Assembly (NCBI GenBank): GCA_964410625.1
Contig: CAYPHY010000013.1
Coordinates: forward strand, 34,709-98,708
Direction: 5' to 3'
Length of the DNA stretch: 64,000 nt
Source of the DNA: CAYPHY01 sp964410625
GTDB lineage: Bacteria > Chloroflexota > Anaerolineae > Promineifilales > Promineifilaceae
Shown: positions 50,874 to 58,500 of the stretch, one piece after another
Layout: each line of letters opens with the position of its first letter
Position numbering within the stretch: position 1 is the first letter of the stretch
The notes under the pieces: generated by a model
What the model saw: only the letters and a program-made list of their open reading frames with translations
What the model was told of the DNA's origin: nothing
The model's database searches: none
Translations under genes and position numbers: made by a program

Positions 50874-51815
50874 TTATCGAACACCCGCACTTTGAAGGGC
50901 AAGGTGGTGGCGGATGATTGCGGCGATGTGGGTCAGGTCGTGGAGTTGGGCGGCGAGATCGGTGTGGTGGGGGCCGACGAGAATGGTGGGAACGGGGTTG
51001 AGCGTATGTTGGCGTTGGCTTTTTTCCTCGATGTTGCCGTGATCGCTGGTGATAATCAGTAAACCGTTTTTCTCGTCCCAGGCTTCGATCAGTGCGCCAA
51101 TGACCGTATCCAGTGTCTCCAAATGGGCAACGGCTTCGGCCAATGTACCGCGATGGCCGATCTGGTCGCTGGGCCAATGTTCAAAGAAGCTGAAATGGTG
51201 GGTGGCCGCAACAGCCGCAATCCGCCTTCCCGCTTCCGCCAATGTCAACTGCGGCATATCGGCATAGCCCAAATGCTCACGCCAGCCCTGGTTGGTGAAG
51301 TCCGGGCTAATCGCTTCGCCCCGGCGGAGATGATCGGCCGTCATCAACGACAGCCCGGCACTGGTAGCGGCTAATGGCACGGAGGAGAGCAGGCGACGGC
51401 CGCTTTCGATCCCCTCAAAATAACGCGGCGGGTATGGCGTTAACAACGCGGCACGACCGCCAGCGGCAACTACCTCTTGAAAGAGCGATCCCTCGCGAAC
51501 CACAGCGGCAACGGCCGGATTGGGCTTTGGCCCATAATGTTCGCCTACTAGTTGGGGGACGTTGCGGCCGGTGAGGATTGTCGCCTGGCCGGTTGCGCTC
51601 TGCGGCCGACCGGGAATGCCCAGCGTGGCATCTGTAGAGATGAGGGAGGCGCGGGAGGTGACGATAGGGTGGCGGCCGTTGTCCGCCAAATACCAACCCT
51701 CACCAAAGAGCGCGGTCAGATGGGGCAGGTTCGCGGTGACAAAGGGGTTGACGGCCGGGTCTGGCCCACCCAGGCCAACGCCGTCCATGAAAAAGATGTG
51801 GACAAATTGCTTCAA
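50874..51815 (-). CDS. Metalloenzyme-superfamily (alkaline-phosphatase-like / phosphomutase-like) protein
   Basis: 313 aa, about half the length of a cofactor-independent phosphoglycerate mutase. Core motifs: FFMDGVGLGGPDPAVNPF (about 8-25; metal Asp), PQSATGQATILTGRNVPQ (about 71-88; Ser/Thr nucleophile region), HWPSDQIGHRGTLAEAVAHL (about 213-232; Asp/His) and LLIITSDHGNIEEKSQRQHT (about 250-269; Asp/His metal ligands). The same superfamily holds phosphopentomutases and phosphoglycerate mutases. The substrate is unknown, and the shortened length argues against a complete iPGM. It lies in tandem with the flavin reductase downstream. Confidence 0.85.
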   Translation of the reverse strand: MKQFVHIFFMDGVGLGGPDPAVNPFVTANLPHLTALFGEGWYLADNGRHPIVTSRASLISTDATLGIPGRPQSATGQATILTGRNVPQLVGEHYGPKPNPAVAAVVREGSLFQEVVAAGGRAALLTPYPPRYFEGIESGRRLLSSVPLAATSAGLSLMTADHLRRGEAISPDFTNQGWREHLGYADMPQLTLAEAGRRIAAVAATHHFSFFEHWPSDQIGHRGTLAEAVAHLETLDTVIGALIEAWDEKNGLLIITSDHGNIEEKSQRQHTLNPVPTILVGPHHTDLAAQLHDLTHIAAIIRHHLALQSAGVR

Positions 51816-51870
51816 TGTATCGCCTCGTACTTGCTTTTAAGTGTACTAGACTCTATGCTTGGAAGCTACT

Positions 51871-52332
51871 ATGGGCATAGGTATGGGTAACGGTAATGAA
51901 AGCGATGATGGCCTGATTCGGATCAACGATCAGCTAACGATCCCAACGGCCGAACTGCAATTCCGCTTTGAGACCAGCGGCGGGCCGGGCGGCCAGCACG
52001 CCAACCGCGCCGCGACACGGGCGGTGTTGTCGTTTGACGTGGCGAATTCACCGAGTTTGGATGATGTGACGCGCGGCCGTTTGCTGCGCCGCCTGGGAAT
52101 CCGCCTGGATAAGGAGGGCGTGTTGCAAATTCAAGCCAGCGACACCCGTAGCCAGTGGCAAAACCGGCAGACAGCCATTGCCCGCTTTCGCCTGTTGCTC
52201 TGCCAGGCCTTGAAGGAGCCGAAGAAGCGACGGCCGACCAAACCCAGCCGCGCCGCCCAAGAAGCACGCATAGCGAAAAAGAAACGACGAGGAGCGATTA
52301 AGAAGGATCGCGGCCGTGATTGGCGAGATTAG
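51871..52332 (+). CDS. arfB: Peptidyl-tRNA hydrolase ArfB-like (GGQ release-factor domain)
   Basis: 153 aa from the ATG at 51871, with GGAAG seven bases upstream; a TTG at 51859 is an in-frame alternative. The release-factor core is QFRFETSGGPGGQHANRAAT (GGQ, with Gln of the peptidyl-transferase contact, residues about 38-45), with VLSFDVANSPSLDD and LLRRLGIRLDKEGVLQIQAS around it. The long basic tail (KEPKKRRPTKPSRAAQEARI and KKKRRGAIKKDRGRDWRD) is the ArfB tail that enters the empty mRNA channel of stalled ribosomes. It rescues non-stop ribosomes. It is convergent or isolated relative to its neighbours. Confidence 0.88.
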   Translation: MGIGMGNGNESDDGLIRINDQLTIPTAELQFRFETSGGPGGQHANRAATRAVLSFDVANSPSLDDVTRGRLLRRLGIRLDKEGVLQIQASDTRSQWQNRQTAIARFRLLLCQALKEPKKRRPTKPSRAAQEARIAKKKRRGAIKKDRGRDWRD

Positions 52333-52384
52333 AAGAGGCGACTTGTTGGTTCTAGAACGGGGAATTCACTCAATAAACCAAGAG

Positions 52385-52465
52385 CTACACCGTCAAACGG
52401 ATAAATATGGATTTTGTGTGGAATCCGTGTCGAACCTTGTAATCCGTATCAATCCGTGGTCCACA
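52385..52465. repeat. Intergenic inverted repeat (cggataaatatggattt family)
   Basis: aacggataaatatggatttt faces gtggaatccgtgtcgaacct and atccgtatcaatccgtggtc, a variant of the gacacgaat/acacggat families, between arfB and the DinB gene. Confidence 0.7.
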
Positions 52466-52485
52466 TTGAACCCAGGCTAATTAAA

Positions 52486-52974
52486 ATGAACGTGACAACG
52501 GCCGACATCCAAACCTATCTACAACTGCTTACCGAAATGCCACAGCGAATAGCGGCCGCAAGCGATGGTTTGGAGGTTGCCCAACTGCACAAGAGACAGG
52601 ACAAGAAATCCTGGTCGGTGAATGACATCCTGGCCCATTTGCGGGCTTGTGCTGATGTGTGGGGAGGGTCAATTGAGGCGATGTTGGCCGAAGATAGCCC
52701 TACGTTGCCTTCTGTCCATCCCCGCGACTGGGCAAAAAAGATGGATTATAACAAAGTGGCCTTTCCCGATTCATTTTCAGCCTTTAAGAAACAACGCGAG
52801 CAATTGCTGGAGAGGCTGCAAGGGCTGGCACTGGAGGATTGGTCACGTGCGGCTGTCATCAACGGCCGCCAACACACCATCTTCTCCCAAACCCGGCGCA
52901 TGGCCTTGCATGAAGCGCAGCATTGGGGGCAAATCGAATCGCTCTTAGAGGAGACTAGGAGACTGAGAGATTGA
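52486..52974 (+). CDS. DinB-family four-helix protein
   Basis: 162 aa from the ATG at 52486 (MNVTTADIQTYL); an upstream extension overlaps the repeat. The DinB bundle: LLTEMPQRIAAASDGLEVAQ, WSVNDILAHLRACADVWGG (first metal His), then ALHEAQHWGQIESLLEETRR, with His in ALHEAQH as second and third metal ligands. Such proteins are thiol transferases or unknown metal-dependent enzymes (YfiT-like). The last residues RRLRD and the stop codon are provided by the following gagactaggagactgagaga repeat, so the C-terminus has been rewritten by it. Confidence 0.85.
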   Translation: MNVTTADIQTYLQLLTEMPQRIAAASDGLEVAQLHKRQDKKSWSVNDILAHLRACADVWGGSIEAMLAEDSPTLPSVHPRDWAKKMDYNKVAFPDSFSAFKKQREQLLERLQGLALEDWSRAAVINGRQHTIFSQTRRMALHEAQHWGQIESLLEETRRLRD

Positions 52975-53022
52975 GAGACTTTGTGTTTACAGTCTCTCAG
53001 TCTCTTCTTAGTCTCTATCTCT
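52948..53022. repeat. gagactagg hairpin repeat overlapping the DinB stop
   Basis: gagactaggagactgagaga and ttgagagactttg on one side, cagtctctcagtctcttctt on the other. It overlaps the last 27 bp of the DinB gene and reaches the stop of the MFS gene, acting as a shared convergent hairpin. Confidence 0.88.
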
Positions 53023-54350
53023 CAAAGCACCACCCCACCCGGATCATTCCCCGCGTCCAACATCGCCTGGCGGACGTTGACACGGCTGAGCAGGATCAGG
53101 CCGAGGACAAAGAAGATGATCAGGCTGATGATGGCGACGCGCTGGGAGCCGGTGATTTGCACGGCCGCTGCAAACGCCAATGGCCCAATCCACGACGTAC
53201 CCCGTTCGCTGACCTCGTAGAAGCCGAAGTATTCCGCCTCATGGTCGGCGGGGATCATCTGTGAGAAGAGCGACCGGCTGAGCGCCTGGGAGCCACCTAA
53301 CACCAGCGCCAAGGCAACGCCCATCAGATAAAGCTGCGTTTCGCTGTTCAGGAAGAAGTAGGCATAGATCACGATCCCCGACCAGATGCCGAGGCTGAGC
53401 ATAATCACCCGCTTGGCGCCCATGCGCTGCGCCAGACGGCCGAAGCCCAACGCCCCGGCAACGGCCACGAATTGGACGATTAAAACGAGAATCAATAGCG
53501 TCGTCGTTTCCACGCCCAGTTCATCGGCCGCGAACGCCGTCGCTACGACGATGACCGTCTGGATACCATCGTTGTAGAGTAAGTAGGCGATCAGGTAGCG
53601 CAAGGTCATCGGATAGCGTTGGGCGAGATCGCGCAGCGTTTGCAGGATTTGCCTTAGCCCATGACGAAACAGGCTTGCCCCATGGGGTAGATGGTGGGCG
53701 GCCGGACGTTGTCGCAAGCGAGGGTGGGGATAGAGGATGGTGAACACGAGCCACCACACCCCGGCACTGGCAAGACTGATCCGCACGGCCAGCCCCGTAT
53801 CTTCCATCAGCAACAATAATAAGAGGTTTACTAAGAGCAACAAACCGCCACCGAGATAGCCGAGCGCGAAACCGCGCGAGCTAACGCTATCACGTTGGTC
53901 CGGCGAGGCGATCTCCGGCAGGAAGGAGTTATAAAAAACAATGGCTATACCGAAGCTGAGATTGGCGATGATGAAGAGCAGGCTGCCGAGGAGGATGGCG
54001 CCGTTTGTGCCGATGACGGGCATATCGGCGCGTATAAAGAAGAGCAAGATGGTGGTTATCGCGCCGATATAGGCAAAGACCAACATCATTCGCTTTTTCA
54101 GTTCCGTATGGTCGGCGATGGTCCCCATCAGGGGAAGGACCAATACCTGTAAGATAACGGAAAGGGAAGCGCTGAAGGGGAAGATGGCGGCCGGCTGGAT
54201 GGCCGTACCAAAGATGGTCAGCGGTGTGGTGCTGGCTTCGGCCAAAGCCAGGATAAAGGGGCCAAGCAGGGCAGTGGCAACCGTTGTGCTGAAGGCGGAA
54301 GCCGCCCAATCATACATCACCCAGCCGAAGATTTCACGCTTGTCGTTCAA
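53022..54350 (-). CDS. MFS transporter, UMF1/Atg22-like
   Basis: 442 aa, about 12 hydrophobic segments. The opening REIFGWVMYDWAASAFSTTV is the UMF1 signature (W-x-x-YDWAxSxF). NSFLPEIASPDQRDSVSSRG (about 145-164) and GGSQALSRSLFSQMIPADHE with AEYFGFYEVSERGTSWIGPL (about 355-395) are further conserved cytoplasmic stretches of the group. Members export amino acids or unknown metabolites. It is convergent with the DinB gene, sharing a hairpin repeat between the stops. The start has GGAGGACAATTTG-type spacing to the ribosome-binding site. Confidence 0.9.
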   Translation of the reverse strand: MNDKREIFGWVMYDWAASAFSTTVATALLGPFILALAEASTTPLTIFGTAIQPAAIFPFSASLSVILQVLVLPLMGTIADHTELKKRMMLVFAYIGAITTILLFFIRADMPVIGTNGAILLGSLLFIIANLSFGIAIVFYNSFLPEIASPDQRDSVSSRGFALGYLGGGLLLLVNLLLLLLMEDTGLAVRISLASAGVWWLVFTILYPHPRLRQRPAAHHLPHGASLFRHGLRQILQTLRDLAQRYPMTLRYLIAYLLYNDGIQTVIVVATAFAADELGVETTTLLILVLIVQFVAVAGALGFGRLAQRMGAKRVIMLSLGIWSGIVIYAYFFLNSETQLYLMGVALALVLGGSQALSRSLFSQMIPADHEAEYFGFYEVSERGTSWIGPLAFAAAVQITGSQRVAIISLIIFFVLGLILLSRVNVRQAMLDAGNDPGGVVL

Positions 54351-54383
54351 ATTGTCCTCCTGTTGAAAGAGTACCGGCCACCA

Positions 54384-54438
54384 GTAACACGGGTTGTTTA
54401 CCCGTGTCAGATCGCACGGGTAAACAACCCGTGCTACT
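54384..54438. repeat. Long hairpin: cacgggttgtttacccgtg and its complement
   Basis: Arms at 54388-54406 and 54415-54433 are perfect 19-bp inverted copies, and each arm is itself nearly palindromic (cacggg...cccgtg). The flanking agta/tact extends the pairing to 54384-54438. It lies upstream of the MFS gene and may act as a bidirectional terminator or small mobile unit. Confidence 0.92.
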
Positions 54439-54596
54439 TTGGTCGGTCATTTGCAACCATACGCTGATAGACAAAACAAAAGGGACAATGAGCCAGTCGT
54501 ATCTGCTCATCGTCCCATGGATATCTAACGGCCGTGTTCGTCATTGCCAATTATCGCCTACTGTTTAACATAGGCAACCATTTACAGCACCGACTC

Positions 54597-56177
54597 CTAA
54601 GGGACAATAAACGCTTCCGGGGCGTAGTAGGCAGGACGGCAGGGATCATAGTCGTTGCCGATCACCACGCGATACTTATAGGCGTAAGGCTCATCCACCA
54701 GCCGCACGCTGCTGGTCAGTTGCTTAAATATCCAACTGATCAGCCAGTCGAATGACTCTTTGTTGTTCGGCGCGTAGAGCGTGATGGAGGTCCTGGCCGA
54801 TGGATCAGGCACATGGTCGCCCATGATCGGCACGAAGCCAAACCAGGCGAGATTATCGGCCGCCAGCAGCGCCAGATCGGGGTTGTCGCTGGCGTTGACC
54901 ACTTCGACAAAGATCGGCGCTCGTTGGGCGCGGTTTAGGGCGGGGGGCAAAAAGAGCCGCTGGAAGGTGACGGCCATCTTGTTTTCCCCTTCCCACACCG
55001 GCAACTGCACCTGTGCGCCGCTGCCGGGGACGACCCAGGGTTGGGTTTTGCCCCATAGATAGAGATGTTGGACGCCGTTTTCGCGGATCGCCGGAGCCAG
55101 CGCCAGGATTTGCAACATGCGGCCGATGTCCATATCCGTCTTCACTGTGTCCTGGAAGGTGTTCCACAGTGCCGGGGCCTGGGCGATCAGGCCGAGGTCT
55201 ATACTCTGGTTGAGCATGGCGCGGAGGAGTTGTTGTTGGCGACGGCCGCGATCAAAATCGTTGGTGGTCAGCCGCGAACGGGCGTACCACAGCGCTAGAT
55301 CGCCATCCATCGTATATACCCCAGGTTCCAGCGTAAACTGCTCCCAGTTCTCTTCGACATTGATGTCCAGTTCCGGAGACTTGAGACGCCAATCTCGTAG
55401 CTGGCAACTAACGGTGATCTCCACCCCGCCGAACACATCCACAATATCCTGGAAGCCTTCAAAGTCCACCTGGGCATAGTAGTGGATGGGGATGCCAAAG
55501 TTATAGAGAATGGTCTGCTTCAGGAGGTCTACCCCACCGAGGGCCAACGCCGTATTCAGACGGCTCATCGTCCGGCCGGGCAGATAGACATAGAGATCGC
55601 GCGGCAACGACATCATCGAGGCGGTTGGGCCAGAACGATTGATAGAGACGATGATCATCGTGTCGGTGCGCGAGACATTTTCATTGGGGGCGGGGGTATC
55701 GCTGCCCAGTAGTAAGACATTGGTGGTGTCTAGCGGCACATTAAACACAGGCACGGCCGTCGGGATAGCCGTCGGCGGCGTGGGCAGTCCCTCAGGCAGT
55801 TCACCATTGGCATTGTCAGACAAGGTGGGGACCAGTTGCGGCAAACTGGTGGGGGTAATTGTCGGAATGGGCGGAAGTGTGGATGTGGGCGCAGGGGTCA
55901 GGGTTGGCGGTGGGGCGGCCGTTTCGGTTGCTGTCGCTTCCTCCTCTGCTGCGGCCGTTTCCGTCTCCTCCAGTTCAGGCGTCGCGGTTGGTTCGGGAGT
56001 TTCTGTTGGCTGTGGGGTCTCGGTTGCGGCCGTTGTTGCGGTCTCGCTGGCTATGGCGGCAACGGCCGTGACCGCGGTCGTTTGCGCCGCCGTCGAGCGG
56101 CAGGCAGTGAGGCTGAGGACGACGGCCGCCAGAAGCAAGAAGCGGCTAGGGCGCGTGAGCAGGCTGTTCCACTTCAT
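54597..56177 (-). CDS. LCP-family (LytR-CpsA-Psr) glycopolymer ligase
   Basis: 526 aa. The N-terminal hydrophobic segment FLLLAAVVLSLTAC (about 13-26) ends in a lipobox-like LTAC. A Thr/Glu/Ala/Pro spacer follows to about 130. The LCP domain (about 150-345) starts TTNVLLLGSDTPAPNENVSR, then DTMIIVSINRSGPTASMMSLPRD split over the conserved pyrophosphate-binding Arg/Asp, FGIPIHYYAQVDFEGFQDIV and ALWYARSRLTTNDFDRGRRQ. The C-terminal LytR_C domain is at about 420-526 (IFVEVVNASDNPDLALLAAD). LCP proteins transfer lipid-linked polymer to the cell envelope. It is coupled (4-bp overlap) to the export permease upstream, so it probably attaches the exported polysaccharide. Confidence 0.9.
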   Translation of the reverse strand: MKWNSLLTRPSRFLLLAAVVLSLTACRSTAAQTTAVTAVAAIASETATTAATETPQPTETPEPTATPELEETETAAAEEEATATETAAPPPTLTPAPTSTLPPIPTITPTSLPQLVPTLSDNANGELPEGLPTPPTAIPTAVPVFNVPLDTTNVLLLGSDTPAPNENVSRTDTMIIVSINRSGPTASMMSLPRDLYVYLPGRTMSRLNTALALGGVDLLKQTILYNFGIPIHYYAQVDFEGFQDIVDVFGGVEITVSCQLRDWRLKSPELDINVEENWEQFTLEPGVYTMDGDLALWYARSRLTTNDFDRGRRQQQLLRAMLNQSIDLGLIAQAPALWNTFQDTVKTDMDIGRMLQILALAPAIRENGVQHLYLWGKTQPWVVPGSGAQVQLPVWEGENKMAVTFQRLFLPPALNRAQRAPIFVEVVNASDNPDLALLAADNLAWFGFVPIMGDHVPDPSARTSITLYAPNNKESFDWLISWIFKQLTSSVRLVDEPYAYKYRVVIGNDYDPCRPAYYAPEAFIVP

Positions 56178-57082
56178 AGCTTCTCACCAAATAGGGGATT
56201 GAGCCGCATGAAGACGCTATAACCGACAATCAACACAATCACAGATGTGACAAACGTTCGCAGCAAATAGACGCTGTTCATCGGCGCTGGGCCGTTGCTG
56301 AACGTCGTTCCCCAAAGAACCGTGCGGTAGCCGTCAATGATCGAAGCCATTGGATTGAGCCAGCGCATCACTTGTGCCGGATAAAAGGTAATCCCCAAGA
56401 GCGTTTGCGCCTCTCCGAAAATGTCCAATGAGTAGAAGATCGGCGTCAGGAAAAACCAGGCCAACATGACCACTTCCAGGATCATCAGCACATCGCGATA
56501 AAAGACGGTCAGCGAGGCCAACAAAAAACAGAGGCCGAGGGTAAAGATGAGTTGGGTGATCAATATCGCCGGGACCCACAGGGCGTGGATGGTCAGGCCA
56601 ATATCAAAGGCATACAGGAAGATAACCAGCACTATAAACGCAAAAAGGAAGTTGACCAGATTGGCGGAGACGGCCGCTGCCGTCAACAATTCACGCGGAA
56701 AATAGACCTTTTTGAGCAACGACGCATTGCCGACAATCGAGGTTGTGCCGCTGACAAGTGCACCATTAAAGAAGTTCCAGGGGATGAGACCAACCAGCAC
56801 AAAGACGGGGTATTGCCGCGTTTGATTGTCGCTCATCACGGTAAACAGCACCGTAAAGACCAGCATCAACGCCAGGGGGTTCAGCAAACTCCACAGAATA
56901 CCGAGGATAGAATTTTTATAGCGGGCTTTCAGGTCGCGAATGACCAGATTCTTTAGCAAATAACGATAGCGATAAAGTTCCGCTAACTTGTCGCGTCCTC
57001 CCGCTCGACGACTATCTGCATTATAAATGTAGAGTGGTATTTCCTGTTGCTCGCTGACCGGTTGCCCAATACTAGAACGCAT
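56174..57082 (-). CDS. ABC-2 type polysaccharide export permease
   Basis: 302 aa from the ATG at 57082 (MRSSIGQP), with GGAGAG upstream; the longer frame back to 57577 covers repeats and the next gene and is rejected. The start RYRYLLKNLVIRDLKARYKN and SILGILWSLLNPLALMLVFT (about 35-75) is typical of Wzm/KpsM/TagG permeases; about six membrane segments follow. FSLDIFGEAQTLLGITF and LNPMASIIDGYRTVLWG (about 240-256) are the conserved late motifs. The ATPase partner (Wzt) is not in the window. It overlaps the LCP gene by 4 bp. Confidence 0.9.
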   Translation of the reverse strand: MRSSIGQPVSEQQEIPLYIYNADSRRAGGRDKLAELYRYRYLLKNLVIRDLKARYKNSILGILWSLLNPLALMLVFTVLFTVMSDNQTRQYPVFVLVGLIPWNFFNGALVSGTTSIVGNASLLKKVYFPRELLTAAAVSANLVNFLFAFIVLVIFLYAFDIGLTIHALWVPAILITQLIFTLGLCFLLASLTVFYRDVLMILEVVMLAWFFLTPIFYSLDIFGEAQTLLGITFYPAQVMRWLNPMASIIDGYRTVLWGTTFSNGPAPMNSVYLLRTFVTSVIVLIVGYSVFMRLNPLFGEKL

Positions 57083-57114
57083 GAAGACTCTCCAACAGGA
57101 CTTACGCAGCTCAT

Positions 57115-57195
57115 AGTTTTTCGACACGAATGACACGAATTTCACGAAAACAGAGGTAAAGTTCGTGTCATTCGTGTCATTCGTGTCAAAATCAT
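57115..57195. repeat. Inverted intergenic repeat (gacacgaat family)
   Basis: ttttcgacacgaatgacacg and aatttcacgaa face agttcgtgtcattcgtgtca and ttcgtgtcaaaa. It lies between the esterase stop and the permease start. Confidence 0.85.
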
Positions 57196-57254
57196 AAGTC
57201 CTATCCAATACAAAGTAAGTCGCGTGGTTATTATAGCGTGGTTTGGGGAATTGG

Positions 57255-58403
57255 CTATGGGGAGCGGGGCACGGCCGCAACCAGCGGGATATAACTTTCA
57301 TAGGCAGGCGTGGGTTGAGTGGGTTGGGGTGGTGCGGTTGGCACGGCTCTTGTGGCGGAGGGGACAGGCGTGACAACAGCAGTTGGCGTGGGTGTGGAGG
57401 TGGGTCGAGGGGTATGGGTGGCAGTCGGCGTGGCGGAGGGCAGAGGTGTCGGGGTCGCTGTCCTGGTCGGCGCGGGTGTCCATGATGGATTTTCAGTGGT
57501 GAATAGCTCAAGAAAGGCGGCCGCAAAGCGCAGTCCCAATTCCAACGTCCCCGCAGTGTCGTAATGCACGCCCTCATAGGTGGACAAATCCTTCGTCAGC
57601 ACCAATCCGGTATGCGCCACATCTCGATTGACATTGCGCACCGCCTGGTCAACCAAATCCATATAGGCGTCGGCATGGGTGTGGGCTTCACCAAACATAA
57701 AAGGGAGCGCAGGTGAGTTCAAATCCTGGCGTACATTGGCGATCAGCGCCGTTAAATTGGCTTCGTAGCGTTCTGCACCATATTGAAACCGGCTGTCGCG
57801 TTCGCCTTGAATCCAGATGAAGCCACCATACTCAACGCGACTGATCCCCGGTTGGGCCAGTAGGGCGGCCGTTGATTCCTCCACCAATTTTAATAAACGG
57901 GGATATTGAGGCGGCTTATCTTCATTCTCCACCCGCCTCATCTCGTTTTTCCAGCCCGGCCGTTGCCAATCCTTGTCCCAGGCGATGATTGAAGTGCCGC
58001 CAGAACTGCGACGGGCGACGGCGATCACATAATCGGGGAAACTCTCTTTCACCGTGCGGGCAAAACTCAGCTCCACGCCAAAGCCAAGTGAATCAATCCC
58101 AAAATTCGCCTTCCGAAAGGGATGGGGTTCCAAGGGGACCCAGTTTTTGTGATCGAGGTATTGTGGCGAGTAAAAGAGAACCTCGGAATCCACCCCCTGC
58201 CAATCGGGGCCAAGCAGTTCGCCATTGCCCGTAGTCCCGGCATTGGACTGTCCATCGACGATGAACAACAACGCCGGTTTTTGGTTCGCGTTCGTCCCTT
58301 GTCCCGCCAGCCAGGAAGGAAAAGAGAGAAGCATGATAAGAAGGGCGAAGAGGAGGATGAGGAAAAGCGGGAAGCGGCCGACGTTGAGCGGAAGGTAGCG
58401 CAT
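57255..58403 (-). CDS. Secreted SGNH/DUF303-type carbohydrate acetylesterase (copy 1)
   Basis: 382 aa. The signal or anchor segment FLILLFALLIMLLSFPSWL is at about 14-32. The esterase domain: ALLFIVDGQSNAGTTGNGEL (nucleophile Ser in GQSNAG, about residue 53), YVIAVARRSSGGTSIIAWDK and GGFIWIQGERDSRFQYG (the QGExD signature), with DLSTYEGVHYDTAGTLELG holding the catalytic Asp/His. A TPTP-type linker (about 310-365) and the tail TPAYESYIPLVAAVPRSP follow. Many Chloroflexota secreted proteins end in a YLPLV-like tail, which may anchor them. A longer paralogue is directly upstream. It probably removes acetyl groups from the exported polymer or an environmental glycan. Confidence 0.88.
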   Translation of the reverse strand: MRYLPLNVGRFPLFLILLFALLIMLLSFPSWLAGQGTNANQKPALLFIVDGQSNAGTTGNGELLGPDWQGVDSEVLFYSPQYLDHKNWVPLEPHPFRKANFGIDSLGFGVELSFARTVKESFPDYVIAVARRSSGGTSIIAWDKDWQRPGWKNEMRRVENEDKPPQYPRLLKLVEESTAALLAQPGISRVEYGGFIWIQGERDSRFQYGAERYEANLTALIANVRQDLNSPALPFMFGEAHTHADAYMDLVDQAVRNVNRDVAHTGLVLTKDLSTYEGVHYDTAGTLELGLRFAAAFLELFTTENPSWTPAPTRTATPTPLPSATPTATHTPRPTSTPTPTAVVTPVPSATRAVPTAPPQPTQPTPAYESYIPLVAAVPRSP

Positions 58404-58422
58404 AAAAGGGTACTGCTTAATG

Positions 58423-58481
58423 AGAAACTCGGTTTCTGGCTAGGGTCAAGGTCGTTCTCTACAAAGAGAAACCGAGTTTCT
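58423..58481. repeat. Inverted repeat: agaaactcggtttct and complement
   Basis: The 15-bp arms at 58423-58437 and 58467-58481 pair perfectly; each is near-palindromic. Same family as 27114-27145 and 60481-60542. Confidence 0.9.
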
Positions 58482-58500
58482 GTGTTACTGAGAAGATTAC

